A stretch of 64,000 nucleotides of DNA from JAAYQA01 sp964510345 (GCA_964510345.1 CAZEBB010000005.1:13955-77954), one strand, 5' to 3'. Counted from the first letter of the stretch, positions 36,433 to 45,432 are shown. Translations and numbers: made by a program. The notes: generated by a model from the sequence alone, not told the origin.

Positions 36433-36906
36433 CTAGTATTTCGATCCTTCGCTGCGGATTTCGGAGACGGCACCTACGATGTCATCTACATCCAATACCA
36501 TTTCCATCATTCCAACTTGCTCGTCGTAGACGTCAGCGTCTACAGCTTCTTTAAATTCTGCTTCGACGGGGTGATAAACTCTTAGTCCCAACTGGACTCC
36601 TGCTAATGCACCTGCGAAAGTGGGGTCGCCCATGGTTACGGTTTCTGCTGCAAGACCAGCAGATTCAGCTTCTCCGCCGCCAATAACGACGACAGTGTTT
36701 TCCGCACCATATTTTTCAGCGAGTTCCTTAACTCTCTTTTGATTCTCTAGGTCCATAGCACCTGCAGCCGTTCAGACGAAGCATTCAGTCGTCGAAAATA
36801 CTACTTCTGCAGGAGTCGTCGCAATGCATTCTTCCATTGCAGGACCAGGAATCCCGTCGCGGTCACCGATGACGATGACTTTGTCAGTTTCCTTAAAAAT
36901 AGACAT
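36433..36906 (-). CDS. grdA: Glycine reductase component A, selenoprotein GrdA
   Basis: Small acidic selenoprotein that carries the carboxymethyl group as a selenoether and is reduced by thioredoxin. It is 157 aa with an in-frame TGA at 36772-36774 (Sec45) in ECFV-U-TAAGAMDLENQ, matching the CxxU motif of GrdA; downstream is VVVIGGGEAESAGLAAETVT. The start MSIFKETDKVIVIGD has GGAG upstream; the frame opens further to 36954 into grdE. A weak hairpin AGGT/ACCT (36749-36763) lies 9 nt past the TGA as SECIS candidate. Confidence 0.97.
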
Positions 36907-36937
36907 CCTTTTTCTCCTTTGAAAATAAATTTTGGGT

Positions 36938-38224
36938 TTAGTACCCGGTTGCACTCATTTTGTTGAAGCCGAGTTCATTGGTAGCTCCGGTGATCGCTTG
37001 GATTTCTACCGTGATGGATCCGTCAGCTTCTAACGATCCGTCAAATCCGCCTGCGATGATGTCGACATATTGAAGATCTCCAATAACTTTGTCCATCTTC
37101 GGCAGTTTGATGACTTCGTTGGCGTTTCCGCCGGTGACTACAGCATCCGCTGCAGGGTCAGCGTCAGCCAGCGATTGGCTTGCGCCGTCGCGTCCAGCGT
37201 ATTCGTCGGTGATGATGACGGTTTTTACGCCTTGACCTTCGATCTTCTTGCAGTTCATGATTAAGTCGGTATCCGGGTTTCCGAAGCCTTCTTGCGAAAC
37301 AATCGCACCGTCCAAGCCGAGGTATTTCGTCAGCTTAGCAGTCCAGTTCGAAGAGCGCTCTTTGTCCGCCAGATACACGTTTTCGTTGGTGATAATCACG
37401 CCGACGAAGTTGATTTCCTTGCCATGTTGTGCATACATTGCTTTCACAACAGGGTTGTTCAAGTGATGATACGTCGTGTTTTTGTCGCAAGATGATACGC
37501 AGTTCCCGCTAACGATCGCTCCATCCATGATTTCCGTCGGATACAGCAATGTGGGAACAATCTTCTTGGCATCTACACCATAGACATACGTGTCATGGAG
37601 CAATCCTTGAGATTGCAGCATTTGAACATAAGCGACTTTGGGAAGATCCGGGTACTCGTTAATTCCTTCGAGCAGCGGTTTCGTCTCATAAGTCAAGATC
37701 TCGTCCGGTTCGACATTACGACCCGCTTCCGCGACTTTTGCAGCGACCTTGAAGCCGGCAAAGCGCAGTGCGTATTCGTGATCCGGTTGATGAAGTCCTT
37801 CAATCGGTTGGATGATCAGTACAAGGTTGACTGTCTTCGAGAACGGCGTATAGTCAGCTCCGGGACCTTGCATATCGATAATGCCTTCCTGGAAGCCTAC
37901 AATTTTACCGGTCGTCATAACAGTAGCACCTTTAAGGACATGGGTTCTTCCACTTCCTACTGTATCCACCTTTGAGAGAACGCCAGGGAAGATTCCGCCG
38001 GGTCCATCCACTTTTACGCGTGGCTCGACGACATCTTTTACCGGGGTTACGCGGACGGATTCGCCCGGTCTTGCGATATCGATATCGCAGGAAGCCAAGT
38101 GCTCATCTTCCAAGACCAGATCGATCAGTTCTTGCTTGTTGACAGTTAACACACCTTCGTTAACTTTCGTCTCATCGCCGAACACAATGTCCTTGATGAA
38201 AATGTTGCCCAGTTCTAGACGCAC
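36938..38224 (-). CDS. grdE: Glycine reductase component B, pyruvoyl proprotein GrdE
   Basis: Proprotein that self-cleaves at an Asn-Cys bond to yield alpha and beta subunits; the new pyruvoyl end binds the glycine amine as a Schiff base. The 428-aa protein has Cys242 in VSGNCVSSCDKNTTYHHLNN, the same position as in characterised GrdE proteins. A conserved C-terminus VEIQAITGATNELGFNKMSA is present. First grd gene after trxA, 45 bp downstream; the gap holds a weak stem ATATAGACC/GGTTTATAT. Confidence 0.96.
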   Translation of the reverse strand: MRLELGNIFIKDIVFGDETKVNEGVLTVNKQELIDLVLEDEHLASCDIDIARPGESVRVTPVKDVVEPRVKVDGPGGIFPGVLSKVDTVGSGRTHVLKGATVMTTGKIVGFQEGIIDMQGPGADYTPFSKTVNLVLIIQPIEGLHQPDHEYALRFAGFKVAAKVAEAGRNVEPDEILTYETKPLLEGINEYPDLPKVAYVQMLQSQGLLHDTYVYGVDAKKIVPTLLYPTEIMDGAIVSGNCVSSCDKNTTYHHLNNPVVKAMYAQHGKEINFVGVIITNENVYLADKERSSNWTAKLTKYLGLDGAIVSQEGFGNPDTDLIMNCKKIEGQGVKTVIITDEYAGRDGASQSLADADPAADAVVTGGNANEVIKLPKMDKVIGDLQYVDIIAGGFDGSLEADGSITVEIQAITGATNELGFNKMSATGY

Positions 38225-38268
38225 ATACTCACCTCCTAAAATAATCTATATAAACCTGCTGGTCTATA

Positions 38269-38586
38269 TCAAATAAGGGTTTCCAGCAACTCTTGTACCG
38301 ACTGTACACTGGCGTCATGGCCACTGAGTTGCTTGATGCGCTCACCGTTTTCGTAAAGCGCGATTGCCGGTAATCCCATGACCTTTTGGCCGATGGCGAT
38401 TCTCCTAGCTTTGGTAATATCTAAAGATGTGAATTTCACATGTTCTTTGTAATGATCTTCAAAAGCGTGAACATGTGGCAATAATTGCTTGCAGGGTTCG
38501 CATGAAGGGCTCCAGAAGTCAACCAATACTTTACCCTTGGCGTTTAGGACCTCCGCTTCAAACGTGTCTTTCGTCAGCTCAACCAT
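38269..38586 (-). CDS. trxA: Glycine-reductase-associated thioredoxin with CEPC active site
   Basis: Electron donor to GrdA. The 105-aa thioredoxin fold has active site WSPSCEPCK (Cys29, Cys32) instead of the canonical WCGPC; non-canonical CxPC sites are typical of thioredoxins encoded in glycine reductase operons. The cis-proline loop is VMGLPAIALY. It sits 9 bp after trxB. Confidence 0.93.
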   Translation of the reverse strand: MVELTKDTFEAEVLNAKGKVLVDFWSPSCEPCKQLLPHVHAFEDHYKEHVKFTSLDITKARRIAIGQKVMGLPAIALYENGERIKQLSGHDASVQSVQELLETLI

Positions 38587-38595
38587 TTTAACTCC

Positions 38596-39525
38596 TTACA
38601 ATGCTTCTATATATTTCTCAGCTTGTACCGCGGCGATGGCACCGTCCGAGGTGGCCGTAACAACCTGTCGCAGTGATTTGACCCGCAAGTCACCGGCAGC
38701 GAAAACACCGGGCACCGATGTCTTCATGTCGTTATCTGTCATAATATACCCCTTTTCCATGGCAATTACTCCATTGAAAAGTTCAGTCGCAGGGTCGTAG
38801 CCGACTAAAACAAATATTCCGAAAGTTCCGTCTTCCGGATCTGCGACAATTTCGGTCGTCTCTCCCGTTTTGACATTTTTTAGCACAATTGAGCCGACGA
38901 CGCCTTCTCCTTTGATCTCTTCGACGACGCTATCCCATATGAAGTCGATTTTTGGATTATGGAACGCTTTTTCTTGGATCGACTTCGCCGCACGCAGCTC
39001 ATCTCTTCGGTGGACGATCGTGACTTGCCGAGCGATCTTGGATAAAAACAGCGCTTCATCCACTGCCGTGTCCCCGCCTCCGATGACGAAAATTCGCATG
39101 TCGGTAAAAAACGCACCGTCGCATGTTGCACAATAGGCGACGCCTCTTCCCGTGAATTCATCCTCGCCGGGGCATTCTAATCGTTTCGGCTTTGCTCCGG
39201 TCGCGAGAATCACAGTTTTGCTACGATACTCTTTTCCCGCTGAGCGTACGACTTTTTCAAGACCATCTAATTCAACCGAAGTGATTTCATCGAGCACGAA
39301 CTCCGCACCGAATGAGACCGCCTGCTCTTTCATGCGTTCGACTAACGATGGTCCGGTCGATTCCGCCGGAGCGCCGGGATAGTTGTCAACCTCACTAGTT
39401 AAGGCAATTTGTCCACCGGTGACCCCTTTTTCGATGACCAATGTGGACATCATGGCTCGTGAAGAATAAAGTGCTGCGGCAAGGCCCGCCGGCCCTGCTC
39501 CTAAGATGATGACGTCGTAAATCAT
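38596..39525 (-). CDS. trxB: Thioredoxin reductase
   Basis: NADPH-dependent flavoprotein that feeds electrons to the operon's thioredoxin. The 309-aa protein has the FAD motif VIILGAGPAGLAAALYSSRA, NAD(P) motif IFVIGGGDTAVDEALFLS, redox pair YCATCDG (Cys132, Cys135) and the C-terminal GVFAAGDLRVKSLRQVVTA. I begin it at the ATG at 39523-39525 (GGAAAGG upstream); longer in-frame reading passes into the riboswitch. Confidence 0.95.
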   Translation of the reverse strand: MIYDVIILGAGPAGLAAALYSSRAMMSTLVIEKGVTGGQIALTSEVDNYPGAPAESTGPSLVERMKEQAVSFGAEFVLDEITSVELDGLEKVVRSAGKEYRSKTVILATGAKPKRLECPGEDEFTGRGVAYCATCDGAFFTDMRIFVIGGGDTAVDEALFLSKIARQVTIVHRRDELRAAKSIQEKAFHNPKIDFIWDSVVEEIKGEGVVGSIVLKNVKTGETTEIVADPEDGTFGIFVLVGYDPATELFNGVIAMEKGYIMTDNDMKTSVPGVFAAGDLRVKSLRQVVTATSDGAIAAVQAEKYIEAL

Positions 39526-39622
39526 ACGGTTTCCTTTCCGGAATTGGGTAGGTGAAGTCGTTTGAACCCGATGCTGAGCGTGCAAAAAGGAGACATTTTC
39601 CGAATTTCTCCACAAATTAAAG

Positions 39623-39803
39623 AAACAGAAAAAAAGTCGTCCTTTTTCTCTGTTTGTGTACCTGAGAGTTTCCTCCTCTTCGGATTGCCCCATGGGTGAA
39701 ATTACGCTTTTCAGAGTCCTGTCCACTTACGGTTCGGGTACCTGAGAGATTCGTATCGTTTGACAAACGATACTTGTTCCTTCGGTGAAATTTCGCTCTC
39801 CCG
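39623..39803 (-). promoter_or_regulatory. Tandem glycine riboswitch controlling the grd operon
   Basis: Read on the minus strand, two gcvT-type aptamers lie in series: GCGGGAGAGC...CACCGAAGG...ATCTCTCAGGTACC (39803-39738) and GGACAGGACTCTG...CACC...GGGGC...AAACTCTCAGGTAC (39724-39657). A hairpin with long A/T arms at 39623-39654 forms the expression platform. Glycine is the substrate of the operon, so an ON switch is expected from known examples. About 100 nt of leader remains between it and trxB. Confidence 0.95.
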
Positions 39804-39849
39804 CAAGCTTCAATCAGCGATATGCGTTTATTTATTCTATGTAACACAT

Positions 39850-39878
39850 AGTATATCGCAATCGTTCATGCTTGTAAA
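39850..39878 (-). promoter_or_regulatory. Promoter of the trxB-grd operon
   Basis: TTTACA (39873-39878), 17-bp spacer, TATACT (39850-39855), about 40 bp upstream of the first glycine aptamer. Confidence 0.85.
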
Positions 39879-39916
39879 GTCGTTTATGGCGTGATAAAAA
39901 TTTTCTATGAGTCAAA

Positions 39917-41539
39917 TTATTGTTGCGTGTGCAAAGAAACACTTTCCCGCCATGCGTCCACCTCACCATGCGCTAAATCGTCCATCTGGTGAAGCGCGAT
40001 TCGATTGATGTGCATGAGTCGCTCCGAAACGCGAGCCAGTTCATCTGCGCTCTGCCGACCGAGTTCTCCTTCGCTTACCGCTGTCATCAGACTTCGCATG
40101 TACAAAGGAAACAGCGTTTCATGATTCTCCGCCCGCGTGATTGCATAGGCGCGTTCCGATTGACTCGGTGCCATTTCTTGCGTACATAAGTAAAGGAAAT
40201 CCAATGTGTCAGCAAAGGTACGATGAAACGATATCTGCAACAACTCATCCTGATCGGCTTTCCGCGTCGATCGGTCCACAGCGATGGAAAAGAGCTGCTG
40301 CATATAGTTGTGTAATTGCTGCATTTGTACCATCTGCAGATATAAAGAAACTAAATCTTCTGAAATCCCCATCGTCTTTGCATTTTCGACAGACCGATAG
40401 TAGCGGTCATTAAGCTTTACTCGACCTTCTTCAATGTAAATTGCCGTCTGCATCGCGCGTTCAGCCATCGCCGGCTCTTGTATCGTGAAAACTTGAAAGA
40501 CGAGTTTGCCGTACGACCACATCAGTCGATGGTGGGCCTGCATCTCCGTATGTAAGCGCTTGAGGGAGACGGTAGAATTCTCTGCTTCATACGCCAAAGA
40601 ACCTCGCATTCTTTCGCTCTCCCCTTCCGCCGGTACGATGATCGCGGCAAATTGTAGGAAGTATTTTCGCAAAGGAAAAAACAGTACGACAGAAAACAGA
40701 TTGAATGCGATATGGGCACCCCAGAACACTTGCGATGTCGACAATGGCAGAGTATCAAACGATCCGAACCGGCTCCACCCCCATAAAGCCGGCAACAAGA
40801 TCATCGCACCGCACGCATTGATCATCAGATGCAAAAGTGCTGCGCGTTTTTGCTCCACTCCGGATTGAAGGGTCGTCAGAATTCCGGTGGAGGTGGTTGC
40901 GATATTCGCTCCCATCATAAAATAGATGGCTGAAAGAAGGGGGACCGCCTGATTTTGTACGAAACTGAAGAGCGTCGTCAAACTCAGGCGACTACTTTGC
41001 ATGATCGTCGTAAACGCCAGCCCCTGCATAAAAGACGTCCCACCTTTATGCATCATCCGCATCGACTCAGTAAACCAAGCCGTCTCCGTAATCCCATAGA
41101 GTCCCAATTTCATCTGGTCAAGCCCAATAAAGATAAATGCCGTTCCCAACAGCGCCTGTGCGATGTTTTTGTGATCACGCCGCGGGCTGACGATCCACCA
41201 AAAGAAAGCAAACACACCCACGGCGACGGATATCGTGTACACCGCATGGCCGAGGAAGGGTTGATAAAAAGAGGTGCCTAAATTGCACCCCAAAAGCAGC
41301 ATAAACGCCGTCGGTAATCCGATCATATTCCCGCCGATCAGCCCAATGATCACCAGAACCACCGTACTGGACGACTGGATGAGGAAGGCACATGCCGTAC
41401 CGACAAACACGCAAAATAGCGGTCGGCCGGAGAGTGCGTTCAGCCAGCGCTTGATCCTCATATGTTCCAGCTTTTGCAGTTTTGACGACATCAAGTTCAT
41501 TCCGAACAAAAATGTCAATAGCCCGGCGATAATGCGCAC
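39917..41539 (-). CDS. Na+/phosphate cotransporter family protein with PhoU-like tail
   Basis: Predicted sodium-coupled anion transporter of the NptA/YjbB group. The 540-aa protein has about nine membrane helices with the two inverted QSS motifs (FLIQSSSTVVLVIIG near residue 54 and TIMQSSRLSLTTLF near 190) and a helical cytoplasmic C-terminal domain of about 200 residues resembling PhoU. The start is a GTG after GGGGGG, 12 bp below trmL. Substrate as phosphate is inferred from the family. Confidence 0.88.
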   Translation of the reverse strand: MRIIAGLLTFLFGMNLMSSKLQKLEHMRIKRWLNALSGRPLFCVFVGTACAFLIQSSSTVVLVIIGLIGGNMIGLPTAFMLLLGCNLGTSFYQPFLGHAVYTISVAVGVFAFFWWIVSPRRDHKNIAQALLGTAFIFIGLDQMKLGLYGITETAWFTESMRMMHKGGTSFMQGLAFTTIMQSSRLSLTTLFSFVQNQAVPLLSAIYFMMGANIATTSTGILTTLQSGVEQKRAALLHLMINACGAMILLPALWGWSRFGSFDTLPLSTSQVFWGAHIAFNLFSVVLFFPLRKYFLQFAAIIVPAEGESERMRGSLAYEAENSTVSLKRLHTEMQAHHRLMWSYGKLVFQVFTIQEPAMAERAMQTAIYIEEGRVKLNDRYYRSVENAKTMGISEDLVSLYLQMVQMQQLHNYMQQLFSIAVDRSTRKADQDELLQISFHRTFADTLDFLYLCTQEMAPSQSERAYAITRAENHETLFPLYMRSLMTAVSEGELGRQSADELARVSERLMHINRIALHQMDDLAHGEVDAWRESVSLHTQQ

Positions 41540-41551
41540 GGGATCCCCCCT

Positions 41552-42013
41552 TTACCGAAGTGTTTGAAATCCGGTTTGACGGAGCGCCTCATAGAGAATG
41601 ATTGCCACCGAGTTCGACAGGTTCAGCGAACGCGCATACGTGTTATCCATCGGGATCTTCATCATGCGCGGGCGATTTCTTCCCAAAAGCTCTAGAGGCA
41701 GCCCTTTGGACTCCTTGCCAAACACGAGAAAATCGTCCTTTTGAAAGTGGATCTCCGTGTACGACTGTTGCGCTTTTGTCGTTGCGTAATAGCACGAGGC
41801 CCCCGGGTTTTTCTCGAAAAAATCCTCCAAATCATCATACACCGTCAGCGACAGGTGCTCCCAGTAGTCGAGCCCTGAGCGCCGGATTTGTGCATCTGAC
41901 AGCGAAAAGCCTAACGGACGAATCAAGTGTAGATGACTTCCCGTTAAGACACAGGTACGGCCGATATTCCCGGTATTCATCGGAATTTCAGGTTCTACAA
42001 GCACAATATTCAT
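41552..42013 (-). CDS. trmL: tRNA (cytidine(34)-2'-O)-methyltransferase
   Basis: SPOUT enzyme that 2'-O-methylates the wobble base of tRNA-Leu. The 153-aa protein begins MNIVLVEPEIPMNTGNIGRT and contains the knot sequences FLVFGKESKGLP and KIPMDNTYARSLNLSNSVAI. The ATG at 42011-42013 follows GGAGG and overlaps the stop of the HAD gene by 4 bp. Confidence 0.95.
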   Translation of the reverse strand: MNIVLVEPEIPMNTGNIGRTCVLTGSHLHLIRPLGFSLSDAQIRRSGLDYWEHLSLTVYDDLEDFFEKNPGASCYYATTKAQQSYTEIHFQKDDFLVFGKESKGLPLELLGRNRPRMMKIPMDNTYARSLNLSNSVAIILYEALRQTGFQTLR

Positions 42014-42834
42014 CGTAACGCCTCCAATACATGTTGCCTCACGGCGAGATTCCACCCACCCTGCTCCGGTGGGGGCGTGCGCACATCCGCCGCTCGCATG
42101 GCGATTTCCGAATTCCCTTCAACCCCAATCGACAATCCACACACATCAAACATCGAAATATCATTCTCATGATCGCCGACCGCCACACAATCTGCCAACG
42201 ATATTTGCAGGTGGTGCGCAAGCGTGCGCAGTGCCTTGCCTTTCGTGGCCTCTTCGCGCGTGATCTCTAAATTATTGTAATGTGATTTAACCACTGCCAA
42301 ACCTTCCCGCTTCTCGACTTCCCTGCGCAGAACATCCAACTTTTGTTCATCTTCTTCCATAATCACAAATTTCACAGGGATATCCGACTCCGCTTGTAAC
42401 CTATGAATCGGATTGTCGTCGATGATGATCGGCGCCTGCATTTTTCCGTAGTCTCGTCCGGTCAAGCTATACCGGTCCAATGTACGCTTTGAATAACCGG
42501 ACATGTAGAGTGCATCTCGATTGTAAAACTGAAAGAACGCTCCCTCCTCCTGACAAAAAAGGATCAGTTCTTCCACTAATGACAAAGGTAGCGGATAGTG
42601 GGCCAAAGTCTCCCCCTCTCCGGTGAGCACAACACCCCCGTTGCAGGCGATGACCGGCATCGGAAAGGAAAAAAGCCGGGAATAAACGATGGGCGACTTC
42701 ACCATTCGTCCGGTCACCAACGCGGTCAGTACACCCTTCTGATACAGTAGTTCTATTAATGCAATCGTCTCTTCAGGTATCTCATTACCTACGAGAATCG
42801 TCGAATCCATATCCGTTGCTAATAGTCGGTACAT
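42010..42834 (-). CDS. Cof-type HAD hydrolase
   Basis: Cytoplasmic sugar-phosphate phosphatase-like protein of 274 aa. HAD motif I is DMDSTI (Asp7, Asp9; usual form DxDGT), motif II VTGR, and motifs III/IV appear in KGKALRTLAHHL and VAVGDHENDISMF. The Cof cap domain lies between. Substrate unknown. First gene of a three-gene unit with trmL and the phosphate transporter. Confidence 0.88.
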   Translation of the reverse strand: MYRLLATDMDSTILVGNEIPEETIALIELLYQKGVLTALVTGRMVKSPIVYSRLFSFPMPVIACNGGVVLTGEGETLAHYPLPLSLVEELILFCQEEGAFFQFYNRDALYMSGYSKRTLDRYSLTGRDYGKMQAPIIIDDNPIHRLQAESDIPVKFVIMEEDEQKLDVLRREVEKREGLAVVKSHYNNLEITREEATKGKALRTLAHHLQISLADCVAVGDHENDISMFDVCGLSIGVEGNSEIAMRAADVRTPPPEQGGWNLAVRQHVLEALR

Positions 42835-42853
42835 TGTAACCCCCTTCGTTTCA

Positions 42854-42881
42854 CTCTCACTTATTATACCACGAGAGTTTT
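42854..42881 (-). promoter_or_regulatory. Promoter of HAD-trmL-transporter unit inside an inverted repeat
   Basis: Extended -10 TGGTATAAT (TATAAT at 42863-42868) on the minus strand lies between perfect 6-bp arms ACTCTC and GAGAGT spaced by 14 bp. No good -35. The arms could be an operator. Confidence 0.5.
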
Positions 42882-42930
42882 TACTTCTTTACGGTGAGGC
42901 AAGAATGAAGTAAATTCTTTCTTCTAACTC

Positions 42931-42959
42931 TTGACAAGTGGAAGTCGGGACGCTACAAT
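42931..42959 (+). promoter_or_regulatory. Promoter of the tryptophan transporter gene
   Basis: TTGACA (42931-42936), 17-bp spacer, TACAAT (42954-42959), directly upstream of the T-box leader. Confidence 0.85.
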
Positions 42960-42965
42960 ACTAAT

Positions 42966-43231
42966 AATATCAAAGCGCAAGATGAGTAGCCTTCGTCACC
43001 TGCATACAGAGAGTCTTTGGCGGTGGAAAAAGACAGCAGATCGAAGAGGAATGGACTTGCAAGATGCAGGGCGAACCGTAAGCAGTAGCCTATGCCGGGC
43101 TCCCACCGTTATCATGGGTAGGATATCAGGGAAACCTCGTATCTGAATTGAGATAAGACTTTTGTCTTAAAGTAGGATGGTACCGCGACACTGTTCGCTC
43201 CTTCAAGGAGTGTAACAGTGTTTTTTTATGA
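42966..43231 (+). promoter_or_regulatory. T-box riboswitch, specifier TGG (tryptophan)
   Basis: Stem I starts GCGCAAGATGAGTA; the specifier loop closes with CGAAG/CTTCG and CAAG/CTTG helices and presents TGG (Trp) at 43052-43054. The antiterminator carries AGGATGGTACCGCG (43174-43187) and the terminator is ACACTGTT...AACAGTGT followed by seven Ts (43188-43228). Uncharged tRNA-Trp should switch on the transporter gene 90 bp downstream. Between them is only a 4-codon ORF (43244-43258) that I do not call. Confidence 0.95.
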
Positions 43232-43316
43232 ATAGGAGAAAATTATGCATAAGACCTGAAGGACACGGCAACAGAATCGTTCACCAGTACCCACATAACC
43301 TTTAGGAGGAAATACA

Positions 43317-43835
43317 ATGAAATTACGTGAATACGTCATCACCGCATTATTAGTCGCCATCGGATTTGTCCTGCACGCTGTCACCCCCGGTTTCTTCGGC
43401 ATGAAACCCGACTTGCTGATCACCTTTATGATTTTAGCGATCATGATTCATCCCAATGTAAAGAACACCCTGGCCGCCGGCCTCTTAGGCGGTATTCTAG
43501 CCGCGATGACGTCCACCTTTCCGGGCGGACAAATTGCAAACCCGATCGATAAAATGATGACTGCATTTGTCGTCCTCGCGATGGTCAAAAGCCTGGCCGC
43601 CATCAAACAAGATACGATCCGAGCCGCCATCATCGGCTTCTTCGGCACAATCGTCAGTGGAACGGTCTTCCTCGGAAGTGCCCTTCTCATCATCGGCCTG
43701 CCGGCTCCTTTTAGCGTACTGTTCGTCACCGTCGTACTGCCGGCCGCCGCGATCAACTGCGTGCTCTTAGGCATCGTGTATAAAGCTGCCATCACAGCGT
43801 TAAAAGGCTTACAGCCATCCCGCAGTCATTCGTAG
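43317..43835 (+). CDS. trpP: Tryptophan transporter, TrpP-like
   Basis: Small membrane protein of 172 aa with five or six hydrophobic helices, beginning MKLREYVITALLVAIGFVLH and containing GMKPDLLITFMILAIMIHP and TFPGGQIANPIDKM, as in Bacillus TrpP (YhaG). It has TAGGAGG as SD. The Trp-specific T-box in front of it supports the substrate. Acts in the cytoplasmic membrane. Confidence 0.92.
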   Translation: MKLREYVITALLVAIGFVLHAVTPGFFGMKPDLLITFMILAIMIHPNVKNTLAAGLLGGILAAMTSTFPGGQIANPIDKMMTAFVVLAMVKSLAAIKQDTIRAAIIGFFGTIVSGTVFLGSALLIIGLPAPFSVLFVTVVLPAAAINCVLLGIVYKAAITALKGLQPSRSHS

Positions 43836-43865
43836 ACTGACCGGAGCTCGATATTCGAACCAATC

Positions 43866-43903
43866 AAAAAGCAACTCTCAGGTTTCCCCAAGAGTTGCTT
43901 TTT
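43866..43903. terminator. Bidirectional terminator between trpP and the FMN/rhodanese gene
   Basis: 13-bp stem AAAAAGCAACTCT / AGAGTTGCTTTTT with a 12-nt loop; T-runs on both strands serve the two convergent genes. Confidence 0.85.
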
Positions 43904-43910
43904 CATTTTG

Positions 43911-45392
43911 TTATGGAGCAATACGGGTCAGTCCTTCAAATCCGTATTGCGAGGTCACTGTCAGTTCCGGTGTATCGGTAATTAGGTCGCGATATTCGCC
44001 CGCTGTGTATTGCGCCATGCCGCCGATATTGTAGATCTTGCTCATATCCCAACCGCGTGCTTCCAAGATTTCCATGAGCATCTTCACGCGTCCACCGCTT
44101 TGGCACATGATGAAGAGGGTCTTGTCTTTCGGGAAGAAGACTTCAAGCAATTTGTCAGATTCTTCATAGACAGGAACAGGTTCTGTCGGGGTGCCTCCGT
44201 AAAGTTGAATCAAGTTAGCATCCGTGTGTGCTTCTGCGTTGAAGATGTAGGCGAAGAACGGAACGACTTCAAAATTCTTGAAGTGCTTTTTCACATAGTC
44301 TTCAAAGTCACGCGTATCGATATACATGACATCATCTCTTCCGAGGTACTGCGTCAAGTTGGAGCTATTGATCGCCGAGCAATCCACGGAGAAGCTGTTG
44401 TCTGCACAAGGCGTATCTTCTGTTGCATCTTTATTGGCTTTAAACGACTTGGTGGTGTCTCTCGCTGTAGGCAGTGCGGCTGCCGCTGTGGTGGCCGGTG
44501 CTGCCGGTGCCGCTGCCGCTTCGGTCGCTGCGGCTGCTTCTGTCGTAGCAGCTTCGGTTTGTGCGCTGTCGCCGGTGGCCGGTGCTGCCGGTGCTGCGGC
44601 GGCTCCGCCGAAGAAAGCATCTGTGCCATGGTAGTCACCGATTGCTGCCAACATGCGGATAATATTATTGGTAGATACGGTGGCCCCGGAGAATGCATCG
44701 ATCGTATACGCTGATCTACCGTCGCCCGACTGATAAGCGGCAAGATCGATGTCTTTCACTGTGCTCATCCCTTTGATCTCGCCGACGGTCTTTCCGACAA
44801 AGAACGGGATGTACTCCGTTTTGAGTTGATCATAGGTGGTGCCGTTGGGGATCGGGTTGCTGTCGCCCCAGAACCCGACGGCGTCTTTGCCGGTCGGATC
44901 CATATCGTAGCTGATCGTCTTGATGACAGCATCTTCGATCTTTCCACTTTCCGGTAATGTCAATTCAACATACGCCGTGGTCCAATGGTTCACTGAGGCT
45001 TCTCTGCATGTGCAGGAAATGTACGTGATCTGATACTTGATATAGTCTCTGGCTGCGTATTTAAAGTTCACAAACGCATAAAAATCTGTCTCATTTCCAG
45101 GTCCGTCGATATGGGCAATCGGAATCACGGCGACCGGGTTCGCAATCGAGCCTTCCCCCAAATCCGCTGAAGTATTCAAGAACTGATTGACGACATCCAA
45201 TGTAATATTGGTCGGTGCCGGCGCAGCAGCTCCGGTTTCAGTCGTTGCTCCGGCTTCTGTGGCATCTCCGGTTTCCGTGGCAGCCGGCGCTTCCGTCGCC
45301 TCTGTTGCTGCCGGCTGGCACCCCGCCAGCAAACTGATGATCAGTACAATCAACAGTATGTACGACTTTGCATTCATTCTTCTCTTGGTCAT
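43911..45392 (-). CDS. Lipoprotein combining an FMN-binding domain and a rhodanese domain
   Basis: Predicted surface redox/sulfur protein of 493 aa. Order: lipoprotein signal (LLAGC, Cys25), Thr/Glu/Ala tether (about 27-65), FMN_bind-like domain (about 65-255) with the flavinylation motif DAFSGATVST and a Cys pair CTC, an Ala/Thr/Glu/Pro-rich hinge (about 257-315), then a rhodanese domain with Cys430 in FIMCQSGGR. Start at the ATG after AAGGAGG; an upstream in-frame ATG at 45416 lies before that SD. I know no named family with this architecture. It may pass electrons or sulfane sulfur outside the cell; function is open. Confidence 0.82.
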   Translation of the reverse strand: MTKRRMNAKSYILLIVLIISLLAGCQPAATEATEAPAATETGDATEAGATTETGAAAPAPTNITLDVVNQFLNTSADLGEGSIANPVAVIPIAHIDGPGNETDFYAFVNFKYAARDYIKYQITYISCTCREASVNHWTTAYVELTLPESGKIEDAVIKTISYDMDPTGKDAVGFWGDSNPIPNGTTYDQLKTEYIPFFVGKTVGEIKGMSTVKDIDLAAYQSGDGRSAYTIDAFSGATVSTNNIIRMLAAIGDYHGTDAFFGGAAAAPAAPATGDSAQTEAATTEAAAATEAAAAPAAPATTAAAALPTARDTTKSFKANKDATEDTPCADNSFSVDCSAINSSNLTQYLGRDDVMYIDTRDFEDYVKKHFKNFEVVPFFAYIFNAEAHTDANLIQLYGGTPTEPVPVYEESDKLLEVFFPKDKTLFIMCQSGGRVKMLMEILEARGWDMSKIYNIGGMAQYTAGEYRDLITDTPELTVTSQYGFEGLTRIAP

Positions 45393-45432
45393 TTTCTCCT
45401 CCTTAAGGCACTTCATTCGTGCCGATTTTATT

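Noticed and set aside
36433..36756. Stand-alone 107-aa gene starting MDLENQK, and a separate 60-aa gene upstream
   Set aside because: They are the two parts of grdA divided by the Sec UGA; the motif CFV-U-TAAGAMDLENQ is continuous.
43244..43258. Four-codon leader peptide (MHKT) between Trp T-box and trpP
   Set aside because: AGGAG precedes it, but there is no Trp codon and the T-box already explains regulation.
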